DNA of 36,927 nt from Anaerolineaceae bacterium (GCA_020845515.1 JADLFQ010000040.1:1-36927); one strand, 5' to 3'; shown: positions 7,492-17,786, numbered from the stretch's first letter. The notes: a model not told the origin generated them from the letters alone. Numbers and translations: made by a program.

Positions 7492-9777
7492 ATGATGGAA
7501 GAAGAGCAATCAGTACTCGACTATGTTGTTTCTATGATTAAGTGGATTGCCAACCCGCGCCGGTTTCCGCGTCCCCAGTTTCCCCCGGATGATCTTCCTG
7601 GTGAGCCGGAAAAGGCAAATTTGATACCGTTTGAGGAAATTCAGCCCCCGGCCGGAGTATTGTTATCAGAACAGAAAGCGCCGCCTTCCACCGTTTTACC
7701 AGAACAACCACCTCTCTTTGTCGCTACAACTGAAGAGAGCGAAGAGGAAAGGGAACGTCCGCGCATTTTTAGTACTGGGATGATCCCGTGGAGAGCGCTG
7801 TTGGCGCTTCTGCTGGCAATATGGGCACAGATGCTTTTAGAACCGCCTGACCGTTCCCCCAAAACTGCGATTGTCCTGTATATTGCCGCCGGGTTGTTTT
7901 TGACATGGGCTGTATTTGCCAAAGAATGGGTGCTGCCGCCGCACCGCAAAGACTCGGACTTGGCGATGAGTACGACCGTGAGGCGATATTTTGGTTGGCT
8001 GATGTTGATCGTTGTCGTTGTGTTAATGATCTTTTTTGGCGGCAACCAGATTAACCCGGTCAACCTATTTTTGTGGGCGGCGTCCCTTTTCTATGTGATT
8101 CGGGCGACGTGGGTCCGCGCGGAGAAGAAAGAGAAAAATGGAAGGCGGCTGGGTGTAGCAGATTTCTTCAAAAACAGGCCGATCTTTCTTAAAATTACCG
8201 GCTGGCAAATTTTAGTTTTTGCAGTTGTGCTGATCGCTTTATTTTTCCGATTTTACCGGTTAGGTGGTGTGCCCGGTGAGATGTTCAGCGACCATGCCGA
8301 AAAGCTGTTGGATGTTGGCGATATTTTGAACGGGCTTACGCCGATATTTTTTCCGCGCAACACCGGGCGGGAAGCTTTGCAGATGTATCTGACTGCGGGA
8401 ATTGCTCTGCTTTTCCACACTGGCCTGAGTTTTATCAGCTTGAAACTTGGCACAGCGCTGGCAGGGTTTTTAACGCTGCCGTATATTTACAAGCTGGGGA
8501 AGGAAGTGGGCAATCGCTGGGTGGGGCTTTTGGCATTTTTAATGGCTGGGATGGCATACTGGCCCAACCTTTTTTCCCGTATTGGTTTGCGTTTCCCGCT
8601 GTACCCACTATTTGTTGCTCCGCTTCTTTTTTACATGGTGCGAGGGCTGCGAACCTCCAACCGCAATGATATGATCCTGGCTGGAATTGCCCTGGGGTTG
8701 GGACTGCATGGTTACAGCCCGATGCGGATCGTGCCCCTCGTCACCCTTGTGCTGGTAGGTTTATACCTGTTGCATGCGCAGGCGCGCGGAAAACGCGTGG
8801 GGATATTGGCTGGTGTGATTGTTTTGGCCATTACAGCCTTTATAGTCTTTTTACCGCTGTTGCGTTATATGCTGGATGACCCGCAAATGTTTGGTTACCG
8901 CGCTTTTTCCCGCTTGGGGACGACCGAACGGGCATTTCCGGGACCGGTTTGGCAGATCTTCTTGAGCAATTTATGGAAAGCGATGATTATGTTCTTCTGG
9001 GACAACGGGGGCATTTGGGTGCACTCTGTTGTGGGTCGCCCTGCGCTGGATGTTATCATGGCGGCATTGCTTTTTCTCGGAATGCTTTTGCTGCTGATTC
9101 GCTATGTCCGGCAGAGAAACTGGGTTGATCTGTGGCTGCTGGTTTCCATCCCGCTCTTAATGTTGCCCTCCATTCTATCGCTCGCGTTCCCCGATGAAAA
9201 CCCATCTTTGAATCGTACAGGCGGGGCGATTGTTCCGGTATTCGTGATTGCAGCGCTGGCACTGGAGAGCCTCCTGGCAGGCTTTTGGGTAAGGGCCAAA
9301 GGAATGGCAGGAAAAGCGCTGCCAGTGCTAATTGGAATTGGGTTACTGGCTGGCTCCGCTGCACAGAATTACAACCTGGTCTTTAAACAATTCGACCGGC
9401 AGTTTATGGCCGGGGCATGGAATACGTCCGAGATTGGCCACATTATTCGGGCGTTTAGTGAATCCGTGGGCAGCCCGCAGAGCGCCTATGTGGTGCCTTT
9501 TCCCTATTGGGTGGATACCCGCCTGGTCGGGATAAGCGCCGGGTATCCCTTTACAGATTACGCGCTCTGGCCGGAGAACTTCCCGTTAACTCTGTCGGAG
9601 AAGCAGGCAAAACTTTTCATCTTGAAAGCTGAGGATCAGGAATCGCTTCAGAAATTGAAAGAGCTCTACCCGGAAGGCGTTTCGTGGATTCGCTATGCTG
9701 AAAGAGAAGGGAAAGACCTGACTTTATTCTTTGTCCCCATGCAGCCGGATGCAGATGGGCGTAATGTTGAACCTTGA
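7492..9777 (+). CDS. GT39-like (PMT_2/ArnT-type) polytopic glycosyltransferase
   Basis: A 761-aa membrane protein. The first ~90 residues are hydrophilic and Pro/Glu-rich (cytoplasmic tail). About twelve hydrophobic segments follow (roughly 95-600), then a soluble C-terminal part of about 120 residues (630-761). After the hydrophobic segment ending LIALFFRFYRLGG comes GEMFSDHAEKLLDVGDI. Its D267 and E270 sit where GT-C enzymes keep the acidic catalytic/metal motif in their first outside loop. Further GT39-like features are GREALQMYLTAG, SLKLGTALAGFLTLPYIYKLGKEV and HGYSPMRIVPL. Such enzymes use polyprenyl-phosphate sugars as donors on the outer face of the membrane. Donor and acceptor here are unknown. 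ATG 7495 is an equally good start. It heads a run of four GT-C-like genes. Confidence 0.8.
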   Translation: MMEEEQSVLDYVVSMIKWIANPRRFPRPQFPPDDLPGEPEKANLIPFEEIQPPAGVLLSEQKAPPSTVLPEQPPLFVATTEESEEERERPRIFSTGMIPWRALLALLLAIWAQMLLEPPDRSPKTAIVLYIAAGLFLTWAVFAKEWVLPPHRKDSDLAMSTTVRRYFGWLMLIVVVVLMIFFGGNQINPVNLFLWAASLFYVIRATWVRAEKKEKNGRRLGVADFFKNRPIFLKITGWQILVFAVVLIALFFRFYRLGGVPGEMFSDHAEKLLDVGDILNGLTPIFFPRNTGREALQMYLTAGIALLFHTGLSFISLKLGTALAGFLTLPYIYKLGKEVGNRWVGLLAFLMAGMAYWPNLFSRIGLRFPLYPLFVAPLLFYMVRGLRTSNRNDMILAGIALGLGLHGYSPMRIVPLVTLVLVGLYLLHAQARGKRVGILAGVIVLAITAFIVFLPLLRYMLDDPQMFGYRAFSRLGTTERAFPGPVWQIFLSNLWKAMIMFFWDNGGIWVHSVVGRPALDVIMAALLFLGMLLLLIRYVRQRNWVDLWLLVSIPLLMLPSILSLAFPDENPSLNRTGGAIVPVFVIAALALESLLAGFWVRAKGMAGKALPVLIGIGLLAGSAAQNYNLVFKQFDRQFMAGAWNTSEIGHIIRAFSESVGSPQSAYVVPFPYWVDTRLVGISAGYPFTDYALWPENFPLTLSEKQAKLFILKAEDQESLQKLKELYPEGVSWIRYAEREGKDLTLFFVPMQPDADGRNVEP

Positions 9778-12700
9778 GCAGCCCGGCCGGATGGATGTTC
9801 CTATGGCACTAGACGACACAACCACAACAAGTAAAGAAATTGCAGCGAAATCTCCCCGCTTCCCTTGGGTTTGGAGTGCATTGCTGTTGAGCATCCTCCT
9901 TCTGGGGGTGTATTTCCGGCTTGTAGGGATGGATTGGGATGATGACCATCACCTTCACCCGGATGAACGTTTTATGACGATGGTGGCATCCTCCGTATCC
10001 ATTCCGGAGAAATGGTCGGATTACTTTAATACAGAGACCTCCAGCCTGAATCCACATAATCGTGGCTATGGATTCTATGTTTACGGCACACTCCCGCTGT
10101 TAATCGTCCGGCTTGTCAGCGAAGCAATTGACCAAACCGGATATGGGCAAATTTACCTGGTAGGACGGTACCTTTCGGCAGTGGCAGACTTGATGACCGT
10201 TGTTCTCGTTTATCTAACTGCGAGACGCCTGTATAAGAATATTAGAATTGGCCTGGTCGCCGCGGCCTTTTCTGCTTTTAGTGTCCTGCAAATTCAGCTT
10301 TCCCATTATTTTACTGTTGATACGTACACCAACCTCTTTACATTCCTGGCGTTTTATGTCGCCATTGTGATTTTGACGGAATCGCGTCCGGAACTTGATC
10401 CCAGCCTGCCGGGTGAGGAAGCGCAATCACCAGGACGCTACCAGTGGAACTGGCTTTTGAACAGCCGCAGGACACTTCTGCCCTCGACCTTATTTGGAGC
10501 AGCACTGGGAATGGCGATGGCCTCCAAGGTCAGCGCGGCACCGCTGGCACTCCTGTTACCTGCTGTTCTCCTCGTACGGCTGCTGAACGCGCCGGAGCAA
10601 GTGAAAGAACGCCTGATTATAATTTTCCTGCGCGACCTCGCGGCGGCAGCCATCGTGAGCCTGGTGGTTTTTCGTATCTTTCAGCCGTATGCTTTTCAAG
10701 GCCCGGGCTTTTTTGGTTTGGGGCTGAATGAACGCTGGATTCAGAACTTGAGCGACCTTAGCCAGCAGAGCGGTGGCGACGTGGATTTTCCTCCTGCGTT
10801 ACAATGGGCGCGCCGCCCGATTACTTTTGCGTGGCAGAATATGGTGGTTTGGGGCTTGGGGTTGCCGTTGGGGTTGTTGAGCTGGGCGGGGTTTGTATGG
10901 ATGGGCTGGCGGATGTTAAAGGGGGAATGGCGGATTCATGCTGTGCTGTGGGGATGGACGGCAATCTATTTTGTCTGGCAGTCTCTCAACTTCTCACGCA
11001 GTATGCGTTATCAGTTGCCGGTTTATCCTACACTGGCGATTATTGCTTCCTGGACGATCTTCAAGTTGTGGGAGAAAGGCGCAGGGGAGCGTCGAAGCCA
11101 CAGCGGTTGGTGGAAAAAATTTAACGGTCTTAAAATTCTGGCAGCCGTGCTGGGTTTCCTGAGTTTGGCAGGCACTTTGGCATGGGCGTTTGCCTTCTCC
11201 AGAATTTATACCCGTCCGGTTACTCGCATTGCAGCTAGCGAGTGGATTTACCAGAACGTTCCCTCTGCGATTAATTTACATATTGAAACAGAAGGTGAGG
11301 ATTTCCAATTAACGCTGCCGTTTCGCTCCCGCAAAACGCTGACTTTTGGAGACCCTATTGTGTTGGCTTTTCAGCCGCGCGCGGGTGGCGCCGTTCAGAA
11401 ACTAACCATCGGTCATATACTTGAACCGACGCTGAACCAGAGTCAAAAATCTATTGTGGTAAGCATTAGTACAGATCGGGAAAGTTTGGACATCATCGCC
11501 AGTGGGCTGCTGACCGGAGATTTCCGCCAGACGGATGACCCGCGCGGCGGAGCGTATACGGTGTTTTTTGATTTGCCTGCACAGGTAGAAAGAGGTAAAA
11601 CCTATTTTCTGACGTTTCGGCTTGAATCTCCCACTGCTTTAAACCTGGCGGGCGCGCTCTCGTTAGAAATCAACACGGAATATGGTTTGATTCAACAATC
11701 GCTGCCTGATTTGGTGGATACCATCCAACTTGAAAAGAATTTCTTGAGCTCTTTCAATGGCTACCGCAGTGGAACTGTTCGTGAGGTTTATCTGCCGCAC
11801 GTGGTGGATTGGGAAGCGCAACCGGGCGAGAAGAGACTCCGCCTGATGATATTTGGGGATGGTGAGGAGCATTCTGCGTTGATCACTGCGCCTTTTTTGC
11901 CAGGCAATGACCCGCGCGGGCAAGGCCATACTTTTGTTTTCGATCCGCCCTTCCAAATAGATGCGCACAAAACTTATACGATCCGATTAGAGATGACGAT
12001 GGGGAACGGTGCGCTTGCTCTGTACGGCTCAAAACAAGCCATCGAAAGCAGTTGGGATGACCCGCTTCCATATCCATTAGAGGGATATAACAACCCCTTT
12101 GATTATGAGATGGGGGTATATCGCAGCGATCTCAATTTCGAAATGTACTGGGATGATAACGTCGAAAAGCGGGAGCGTTTTCAGTCGGTTTTGGATCAGG
12201 CCGATTATTTGTTTATCAGTTCGAACCGCCAGTGGGGTACCACCACCCGCGTGCCTGAACGATACCCACTCACCAGTGTCTTTTACCGCAATTTGATTGG
12301 ATGCCCTGCCGGAAAGGATATTCTGTGGTGTTACCGTGTGGCTGAACCAGGGAGTTTTAAAGGAAACCTGGGCTTTGAACTGGTTCAGGTTTTTCAGTCC
12401 GACCCGAATTTGGGTAAGTTGCGCTTCAACACACAATTTGCAGAAGAAGCGTTCACAGTTTACGATCATCCTAAAGTGTTGATCTTTAAGAAAACCGAAG
12501 CTTATAATCCTGATAGTGTCAGCGATATTCTTGGCGCGGTTGATCTGACCAAGGTCATCCATCTAACCCCGCGCAAAGCCGGGACCGCCAAGGGTAACCT
12601 GCTTTTGCCGCCGGATCGCTTGGTGATGCAATTGGCGGGAGGGACGTGGTCTCAGCTTTTTAATCGAGCTACTCTGGTTAACCGCTATCCGGCTGCGGGG

Positions 12701-15124
12701 CTTGTCTTGTGGTATCTGGCGCTTACGTTACTTGGGTGGATGGTTTATCCGATGATGCGGTTGGCGTTTCGGGGCTTGAACGATAAAGGCTACCCGGCTG
12801 CCAAGCTTTTTGCGCTAGTGGTTCTGGCTTACCTTGTCTGGCTGGCTGGCTCAGCCGGTATCGCCTTCAGCCGGTTGACGATTACCAGCGTTGTGGTTTT
12901 GCTCGCAGTTATCAATGGCCTTCTTGCCTATGCCCAGCGCGAGGAATTACGGTTGGAATGGCGCGGTAAGAAAAAATACTTTCTGGCGATTGAAGGCCTT
13001 GCGCTGCTCTTTTTTGCGTTTTTCCTGCTTATTCGGCTGGGTAACCCAGATCTCTGGCATCCGTATAAGGGCGGTGAAAAGCCAATGGATTTCTCGTACT
13101 TTAACGCTGTCCTTAAAAGTACAACCTTTCCACCTTATGACCCCTGGTTTGCTGGTGGATACCTGAACTATTATTACTATGGGTTTGTCCTGGCGGGTGT
13201 GCCTGTAAAGTGGTTGGGAATTATTCCGTCGGTTGCTTATAACCTCATCCTGCCAACGTGGTTCAGTTTTTTGTGCATGGGAGCATTTTCAGTTGGTTGG
13301 AATCTCCTGGGGGCGCTGCCGAAGAACGAGACAGGGAACCCTTCACAAGAAGAGCGGATACCCTTCCTGCAAAGCGAGTCGTTTTATGCGGGGATTGCAT
13401 CCTCCCTGATGCTGGCAGTTTTCGGTAACCTGGGAACAGTACGTATGATCTGGCAAGGCCTGCAAAAACTGGCGGCGCCAATCAACCTTGACGAAGGCAA
13501 TATCTTCCAGCATATTGCCTGGTTTTTCAGCGGGGTTGGAAAATTTATCGAAGGGTCTTCTTTACCGTATGGCCCGGGTGACTGGTACTGGATTCCGAGT
13601 CGCGTGATCCCTGGCGAGCCGATTACAGAATTTCCGTTTTTCACCTTCCTGTATGCCGACCCGCACGCACATTTGTATGCGCTGCCGGTAACAGTCTTGT
13701 GCTTGCTCTGGGCTATTTCCTTCTTACGCTACCCCCTCATGGAAGGAGGAATAAGCCGGCGGAGTGCAGGGCTGCGCTTGGTCTTCAGCTTGTTTATTGG
13801 CGCGTTGATTATCGGTGCGCTGCGCCCGACAAACACCTGGGATTTCCCGACATTCCTGGCGCTGGGGATAATCGCGGTAATTTATTCCAGTGTTCGAACT
13901 GAATTCAGACAATTTTTTGGAAAATTATCCTCCTTAACCCTTGCTTGGCCAGTGAGTCTGGCTGCAGCCGGGTTACTTTTAGTGCTGGCGTTTCTCTTGT
14001 ATCATCCGTATGCCGCCTGGTATGGCCAGGGATACAATGCTATGGATGTTTGGAGGGGCGATCGCACACCGTTATCTTCTTACTTTACACATTGGGGGGT
14101 ATTTCTCTTTATTATCGTGAGCTGGCTTGCTTGGGAGACCCGGGATTGGATGGCGAAAACGCCCCTCTCGGCTTTAAAAAAACTAAGTCCGTACCGAATT
14201 TTGATTCAGGGTATTTTGATTTTCCTGGGCGTATTAGGAATTGGCTTGCTTTTATGGGGCGTAAAAATTGCATTGATTGCACTGCCATTGGCAGCCTGGG
14301 CAGCCGTTTTGATTTTACGGCCGGGACAACCGGTGGAAAAACGTGCTGTACTGTTTATGATTGGGACGGCACTGGCGTTGACGATGATTGTGGAAGGGAC
14401 CACGTTGCGCGGGGATATCGGCCGGATGAACTGGGTATTTAAGTTTTATTTACAGGCCTGGAGTTTGCTCTCGCTTTCGGCTGCCGCCGGATTGATCTGG
14501 CTTTTCCCCGCTGTACTCCAGGAATGGCGCCCAGGTTTACAAAAGGCCTGGCAGGCAGCGCTGGCATTGCTCCTGTTTGGTGCGGCCTTGTTTACGGTAA
14601 TGGGGGGGCTGGATAAAGTGCAAGACCGGATGACGAATTTGGCGCCGCACGGGCTGGATGGAATGGGGTACATGTCTTTCTCAAGTTATGATCAGGAAGG
14701 CAAAGTGATGCAACTTGCGGAGGATGCAGCTGCAATTCGCTGGATGCAGGATCATGTGGTTGGCTCTCCGGTGATTGTAGAAGCCAATACACCGGAATAT
14801 CGTTGGGGCTCACGCTTTACCATTTATACCGGTTTGCCGGGCGTGCTGGGGTGGAACTGGCACCAAAGACAGCAGCGGGCGATTGTCCCTTCAGAGTGGG
14901 TAACGGATCGTGTCAAGGAAATTGGTGACTTCTACAGCTTCACGGATAAGGTGCTTGTGCGCAGCTTTTTGAAAAAGTACTCTGTACAATTTATTGTAGT
15001 AGGCCAACTTGAGAAGGCAGTTTACCCGGCCGAGGGATTGGCAAAATTCAAGGAATGGGAAGGGGAATTCTGGAAAGAGGTTTATAAAAATGGAGAGACG
15101 TCCATCTACCAGGTGCTTCCATGA
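9764..15124 (+). CDS. Giant membrane protein: GT39-like glycosyltransferase fused to a DUF2298 module
   Basis: About 1786 aa with two polytopic modules. Module 1 (about 1-950) has an N-terminal helix, then WDDDHHLHPDERF with D67-E68 in the GT-C acidic-motif position, and about ten hydrophobic segments to about 490. A large non-membrane region (about 500-930) follows, predicted outside and containing two repeated beta-rich units about 124 residues apart. Module 2 (about 970-1786) is a DUF2298 domain: EKPMDFSYFNAV (E1105-D1109), FPPYDPWFAGGYLNYYYYG, EFPFFTFLYADPHAHLYALP, RPTNTWDFP and MNWVFKFYLQAW, ending in a soluble tail. The start is uncertain: ATG 9764 overlaps the previous gene by 14 bases, while 9791 and 9803 begin just after it; none has a clear ribosome site. 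Probable surface-glycan assembly enzyme; the reaction is unknown. Confidence 0.82.
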   Translation: MLNLEQPGRMDVPMALDDTTTTSKEIAAKSPRFPWVWSALLLSILLLGVYFRLVGMDWDDDHHLHPDERFMTMVASSVSIPEKWSDYFNTETSSLNPHNRGYGFYVYGTLPLLIVRLVSEAIDQTGYGQIYLVGRYLSAVADLMTVVLVYLTARRLYKNIRIGLVAAAFSAFSVLQIQLSHYFTVDTYTNLFTFLAFYVAIVILTESRPELDPSLPGEEAQSPGRYQWNWLLNSRRTLLPSTLFGAALGMAMASKVSAAPLALLLPAVLLVRLLNAPEQVKERLIIIFLRDLAAAAIVSLVVFRIFQPYAFQGPGFFGLGLNERWIQNLSDLSQQSGGDVDFPPALQWARRPITFAWQNMVVWGLGLPLGLLSWAGFVWMGWRMLKGEWRIHAVLWGWTAIYFVWQSLNFSRSMRYQLPVYPTLAIIASWTIFKLWEKGAGERRSHSGWWKKFNGLKILAAVLGFLSLAGTLAWAFAFSRIYTRPVTRIAASEWIYQNVPSAINLHIETEGEDFQLTLPFRSRKTLTFGDPIVLAFQPRAGGAVQKLTIGHILEPTLNQSQKSIVVSISTDRESLDIIASGLLTGDFRQTDDPRGGAYTVFFDLPAQVERGKTYFLTFRLESPTALNLAGALSLEINTEYGLIQQSLPDLVDTIQLEKNFLSSFNGYRSGTVREVYLPHVVDWEAQPGEKRLRLMIFGDGEEHSALITAPFLPGNDPRGQGHTFVFDPPFQIDAHKTYTIRLEMTMGNGALALYGSKQAIESSWDDPLPYPLEGYNNPFDYEMGVYRSDLNFEMYWDDNVEKRERFQSVLDQADYLFISSNRQWGTTTRVPERYPLTSVFYRNLIGCPAGKDILWCYRVAEPGSFKGNLGFELVQVFQSDPNLGKLRFNTQFAEEAFTVYDHPKVLIFKKTEAYNPDSVSDILGAVDLTKVIHLTPRKAGTAKGNLLLPPDRLVMQLAGGTWSQLFNRATLVNRYPAAGLVLWYLALTLLGWMVYPMMRLAFRGLNDKGYPAAKLFALVVLAYLVWLAGSAGIAFSRLTITSVVVLLAVINGLLAYAQREELRLEWRGKKKYFLAIEGLALLFFAFFLLIRLGNPDLWHPYKGGEKPMDFSYFNAVLKSTTFPPYDPWFAGGYLNYYYYGFVLAGVPVKWLGIIPSVAYNLILPTWFSFLCMGAFSVGWNLLGALPKNETGNPSQEERIPFLQSESFYAGIASSLMLAVFGNLGTVRMIWQGLQKLAAPINLDEGNIFQHIAWFFSGVGKFIEGSSLPYGPGDWYWIPSRVIPGEPITEFPFFTFLYADPHAHLYALPVTVLCLLWAISFLRYPLMEGGISRRSAGLRLVFSLFIGALIIGALRPTNTWDFPTFLALGIIAVIYSSVRTEFRQFFGKLSSLTLAWPVSLAAAGLLLVLAFLLYHPYAAWYGQGYNAMDVWRGDRTPLSSYFTHWGVFLFIIVSWLAWETRDWMAKTPLSALKKLSPYRILIQGILIFLGVLGIGLLLWGVKIALIALPLAAWAAVLILRPGQPVEKRAVLFMIGTALALTMIVEGTTLRGDIGRMNWVFKFYLQAWSLLSLSAAAGLIWLFPAVLQEWRPGLQKAWQAALALLLFGAALFTVMGGLDKVQDRMTNLAPHGLDGMGYMSFSSYDQEGKVMQLAEDAAAIRWMQDHVVGSPVIVEANTPEYRWGSRFTIYTGLPGVLGWNWHQRQQRAIVPSEWVTDRVKEIGDFYSFTDKVLVRSFLKKYSVQFIVVGQLEKAVYPAEGLAKFKEWEGEFWKEVYKNGETSIYQVLP

Positions 15125-15155
15125 CCTGTATTAACATGACAGCCAGGAATGGCTT

Positions 15156-17777
15156 ATGATCTTATCATTTTTGGGATGGTACCTTCTTATCTCACTGGTT
15201 GGCGCTGTGGCTCTTCCTTTGACATTGCATGTTTTTTCCGGCCTGACAGATCGGGGCTATGCTTTGACGCGTATCTTCGGACTGTTACTTTGGGGCTATG
15301 TTTTCTGGCTGTTGGCTTCGCTGCGAGTATTACAAAACGACCGCGGCGGGATTCTGTTGGCGTTGGGGCTGATTGCACTGGCTTCTGTTTTATTTGTTCG
15401 CAGGAGTGGCTTGCGAGATATTTTACATTGGTTGCAGCAAGCCAAAACGCAAATTCTTACTGTAGAAATATTATTCTTTATGGCATTTGCAGGCTGGGCG
15501 GTAGTGCGGGCAGCAGACCCGGCTGCGTTGGGCACAGAAAAGCCGATGGAATTGGCTTTTATCAACGCCATCTTGCGGTCACCATTGTTCCCACCGCACG
15601 ATCCGTGGCTGTCCGGCTATGCGATTTCCTACTATTATTTTGGGTATGTAATGGCAGCAATGTTGGCCAAAATGACTGCTGTATCCGGGGCAGTTGCTTT
15701 TAACTTGGCCAGCGCGCTGTGGTTTGCACTGACGGCAACAGGTGCCTATGGCATCCTGTTTAATCTGTTATGCAAAATTCGAGGTGGAGAGCCCGGCGGC
15801 GGCAGGCCGATTTCGCGGTTGGCAGCTTCCTTTTGGGGATTGTTTGCACCGCTTTTTGTTTTAATTGTGAGTAACCTGGAAGGTTTTTTGGAGGTGCTGC
15901 ACGCGCGCGGTTTTTTTTGGAAAAGCAGCGCAGATGGAACGCTTATATCACCTTTTTGGCAATGGCTGGATATCCAGGAACTGGTGCGCCCTCCGACCCC
16001 GCCTTTTGGTTTCATTCCAGAGCGCAGCAGCGGGATTTGGTGGTGGCGGGCTTCGCGTGTGCTGCAAGATTATGATCTTGCCGGTCAGGGCCGGGAGATT
16101 ATTGATGAGTTCCCGTTTTTCTCCTACCTGCTTGGAGACCTGCACCCGCATGTGCTGGCGATGCCTTTTGTACTTTTGGTGATCGGGTTGGCGCTGAATA
16201 CTTATCTTCGGGGGTTGGGGGAGAGCCCGATAGTTGCGAAAGGATTTTTCCATGCAACGCGCGATTGGCTGAATGGCCGGCCCTTTGAATGGACGGCTGT
16301 GGGAGTGGGGGGCATCCTGCGAAAATGGGAAATTTGGCTGACAGGTTTAGTGTTGGGAAGCCTGGCCTTTTTGAACACCTGGGATTTCCCAATTTACGTT
16401 GGGTTATTTTGTGTCGTTTTGGTATTTTTGCGCTATCAGAAGGAAGGCTGGAGTATGCGGCGAGCGGGGGAACTGGTGGAACTGGCAGCGATTTTCGCCG
16501 TGATGGGGGTTATTCTCTACCTGCCGTTTTACTTGGGGTTCTCCTCCCAGGTGGGAGGGGTCATCCCAAGCCTGGCTTTCTTTACGCGCGGTGTGCATTT
16601 CTGGGTGATGTTTGGGCCTTTGTTGCTGCCGGTTGTGTTGTGGCTGGCCTGGTTGGGGGTGCGGCACAGACATAAGATCCATGGCCGCAGTGGCCTTGTA
16701 TTTGCTGCGGGCACATTATTCGGTTTATGGCTGGTCTCCTACCTGTTGGGCTGGCTGGCACTTTCCATGCCGGTATGGGGGAACATGCTCCTGATGGGAA
16801 ATCCTGGGCCGTTGCTTCAAAAACTTGGGCAAGCGATGCTGCTGATTGGCGGCCAGTTTTACGGAGTACAGGGTTCTGCAGATGCGGGTTGGATCATCAC
16901 TGCATCTTTGGAAAAAAGACTGTTGAACTCCGGTACGTGGTTGACACTGCTGGTGCTGTTGGCTGCTATTTGGTGTTTTCTTGGCTTGTTTCGCGCCAGG
17001 CTGACAGAAGATTCAGTTATAAAGGAAGATGTACGAAGCAATAACCCAGATGCATTCGTCTTGCTGATCTTCCTGGTCGGTGTAGGGTTGGTGCTCGTTC
17101 CGGAATTTCTGTACCTCCGAGACCAGTTTGGCTGGCGCATGAACACTATCTTCAAGTTTTACTTTCAAACCTGGATTCTCTGGGCACTTGTGGCGGCTTA
17201 CGCGTCGGTTACCTTGTGGGTGCGATTAAAATCATTCTGGCGGATGGGATTTGCGGTTGTGTGGTCTGTGATTTTGCTGGCGGGGCTTGTTTACCCATTT
17301 TTCGGACTGCGCATGAAAGGCATGGCAATGGCAGGCGAGTTGACGCTGGACAGCGCCGCCTACTTGGAACGGTATTCTCCGGAGGAAATGGAGGCGATTC
17401 GCTTCCTTCAGGGCGCGCCGCCGGGGGTCGTGGTTGAAGCCGTCGGTGGCAGCTACAGTAGTTTTGGCCGGGTCTCCATGCTGAGCGGCGATCCTGCCGT
17501 GCTGGGTTGGCCGGGGCACGAATCGCAGTGGCGCGGCGGGGCTGCTGAAATGGGCTCGCGCGAGGAAGACGTCCGGACGCTTTATCGGACGTCTGACTGG
17601 GATGAGGCAAAAACAATCCTTGAACGTTATAATATCCGATATATTTATATCGGTTCGCAAGAGCACAGCGCTTACCGTGTGAATGAGGTCAAATTTGTCG
17701 GTTTCTTGCAGCCTGTATTTAAGAACAATGGGGTTGTGATTTATGAAAACCCATCTGCTCTGCCCTTGGAGGAGTAA
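15156..17777 (+). CDS. DUF2298 polytopic membrane protein, stand-alone paralog of the preceding fusion's C-terminal half
   Basis: An 873-aa protein with many hydrophobic segments and a soluble C-terminal tail (about 720-873). It matches module 2 of the upstream fusion along its whole length. Landmarks are the N-terminal GLTDRGYALTRIFGLLLWGY, EKPMELAFINAILRS (E128-E132), LFPPHDPWLSGYAISYYYFGYV, EFPFFSYLLGDLHPHVLAMP, FLNTWDFPIYVGL and MNTIFKFYFQTWILW. The tail block VVVEAVGGSYSSFGRVSML with LGWPGHESQWRG parallels VIVEANTPEYRWGSRFTIY with LGWNWHQRQQR of the fusion. DUF2298 proteins are regarded as GT-C-like, but no reaction is established to my knowledge. The EKPM(D/E) acidic motif and the D-x-H-x-H pair are candidate active-site residues (inference). 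It lies 31 bases after the fusion gene and 9 before the next, so it is probably cotranscribed. Confidence 0.85.
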   Translation: MILSFLGWYLLISLVGAVALPLTLHVFSGLTDRGYALTRIFGLLLWGYVFWLLASLRVLQNDRGGILLALGLIALASVLFVRRSGLRDILHWLQQAKTQILTVEILFFMAFAGWAVVRAADPAALGTEKPMELAFINAILRSPLFPPHDPWLSGYAISYYYFGYVMAAMLAKMTAVSGAVAFNLASALWFALTATGAYGILFNLLCKIRGGEPGGGRPISRLAASFWGLFAPLFVLIVSNLEGFLEVLHARGFFWKSSADGTLISPFWQWLDIQELVRPPTPPFGFIPERSSGIWWWRASRVLQDYDLAGQGREIIDEFPFFSYLLGDLHPHVLAMPFVLLVIGLALNTYLRGLGESPIVAKGFFHATRDWLNGRPFEWTAVGVGGILRKWEIWLTGLVLGSLAFLNTWDFPIYVGLFCVVLVFLRYQKEGWSMRRAGELVELAAIFAVMGVILYLPFYLGFSSQVGGVIPSLAFFTRGVHFWVMFGPLLLPVVLWLAWLGVRHRHKIHGRSGLVFAAGTLFGLWLVSYLLGWLALSMPVWGNMLLMGNPGPLLQKLGQAMLLIGGQFYGVQGSADAGWIITASLEKRLLNSGTWLTLLVLLAAIWCFLGLFRARLTEDSVIKEDVRSNNPDAFVLLIFLVGVGLVLVPEFLYLRDQFGWRMNTIFKFYFQTWILWALVAAYASVTLWVRLKSFWRMGFAVVWSVILLAGLVYPFFGLRMKGMAMAGELTLDSAAYLERYSPEEMEAIRFLQGAPPGVVVEAVGGSYSSFGRVSMLSGDPAVLGWPGHESQWRGGAAEMGSREEDVRTLYRTSDWDEAKTILERYNIRYIYIGSQEHSAYRVNEVKFVGFLQPVFKNNGVVIYENPSALPLEE

Positions 17778-17786
17778 CAGCCAGCA

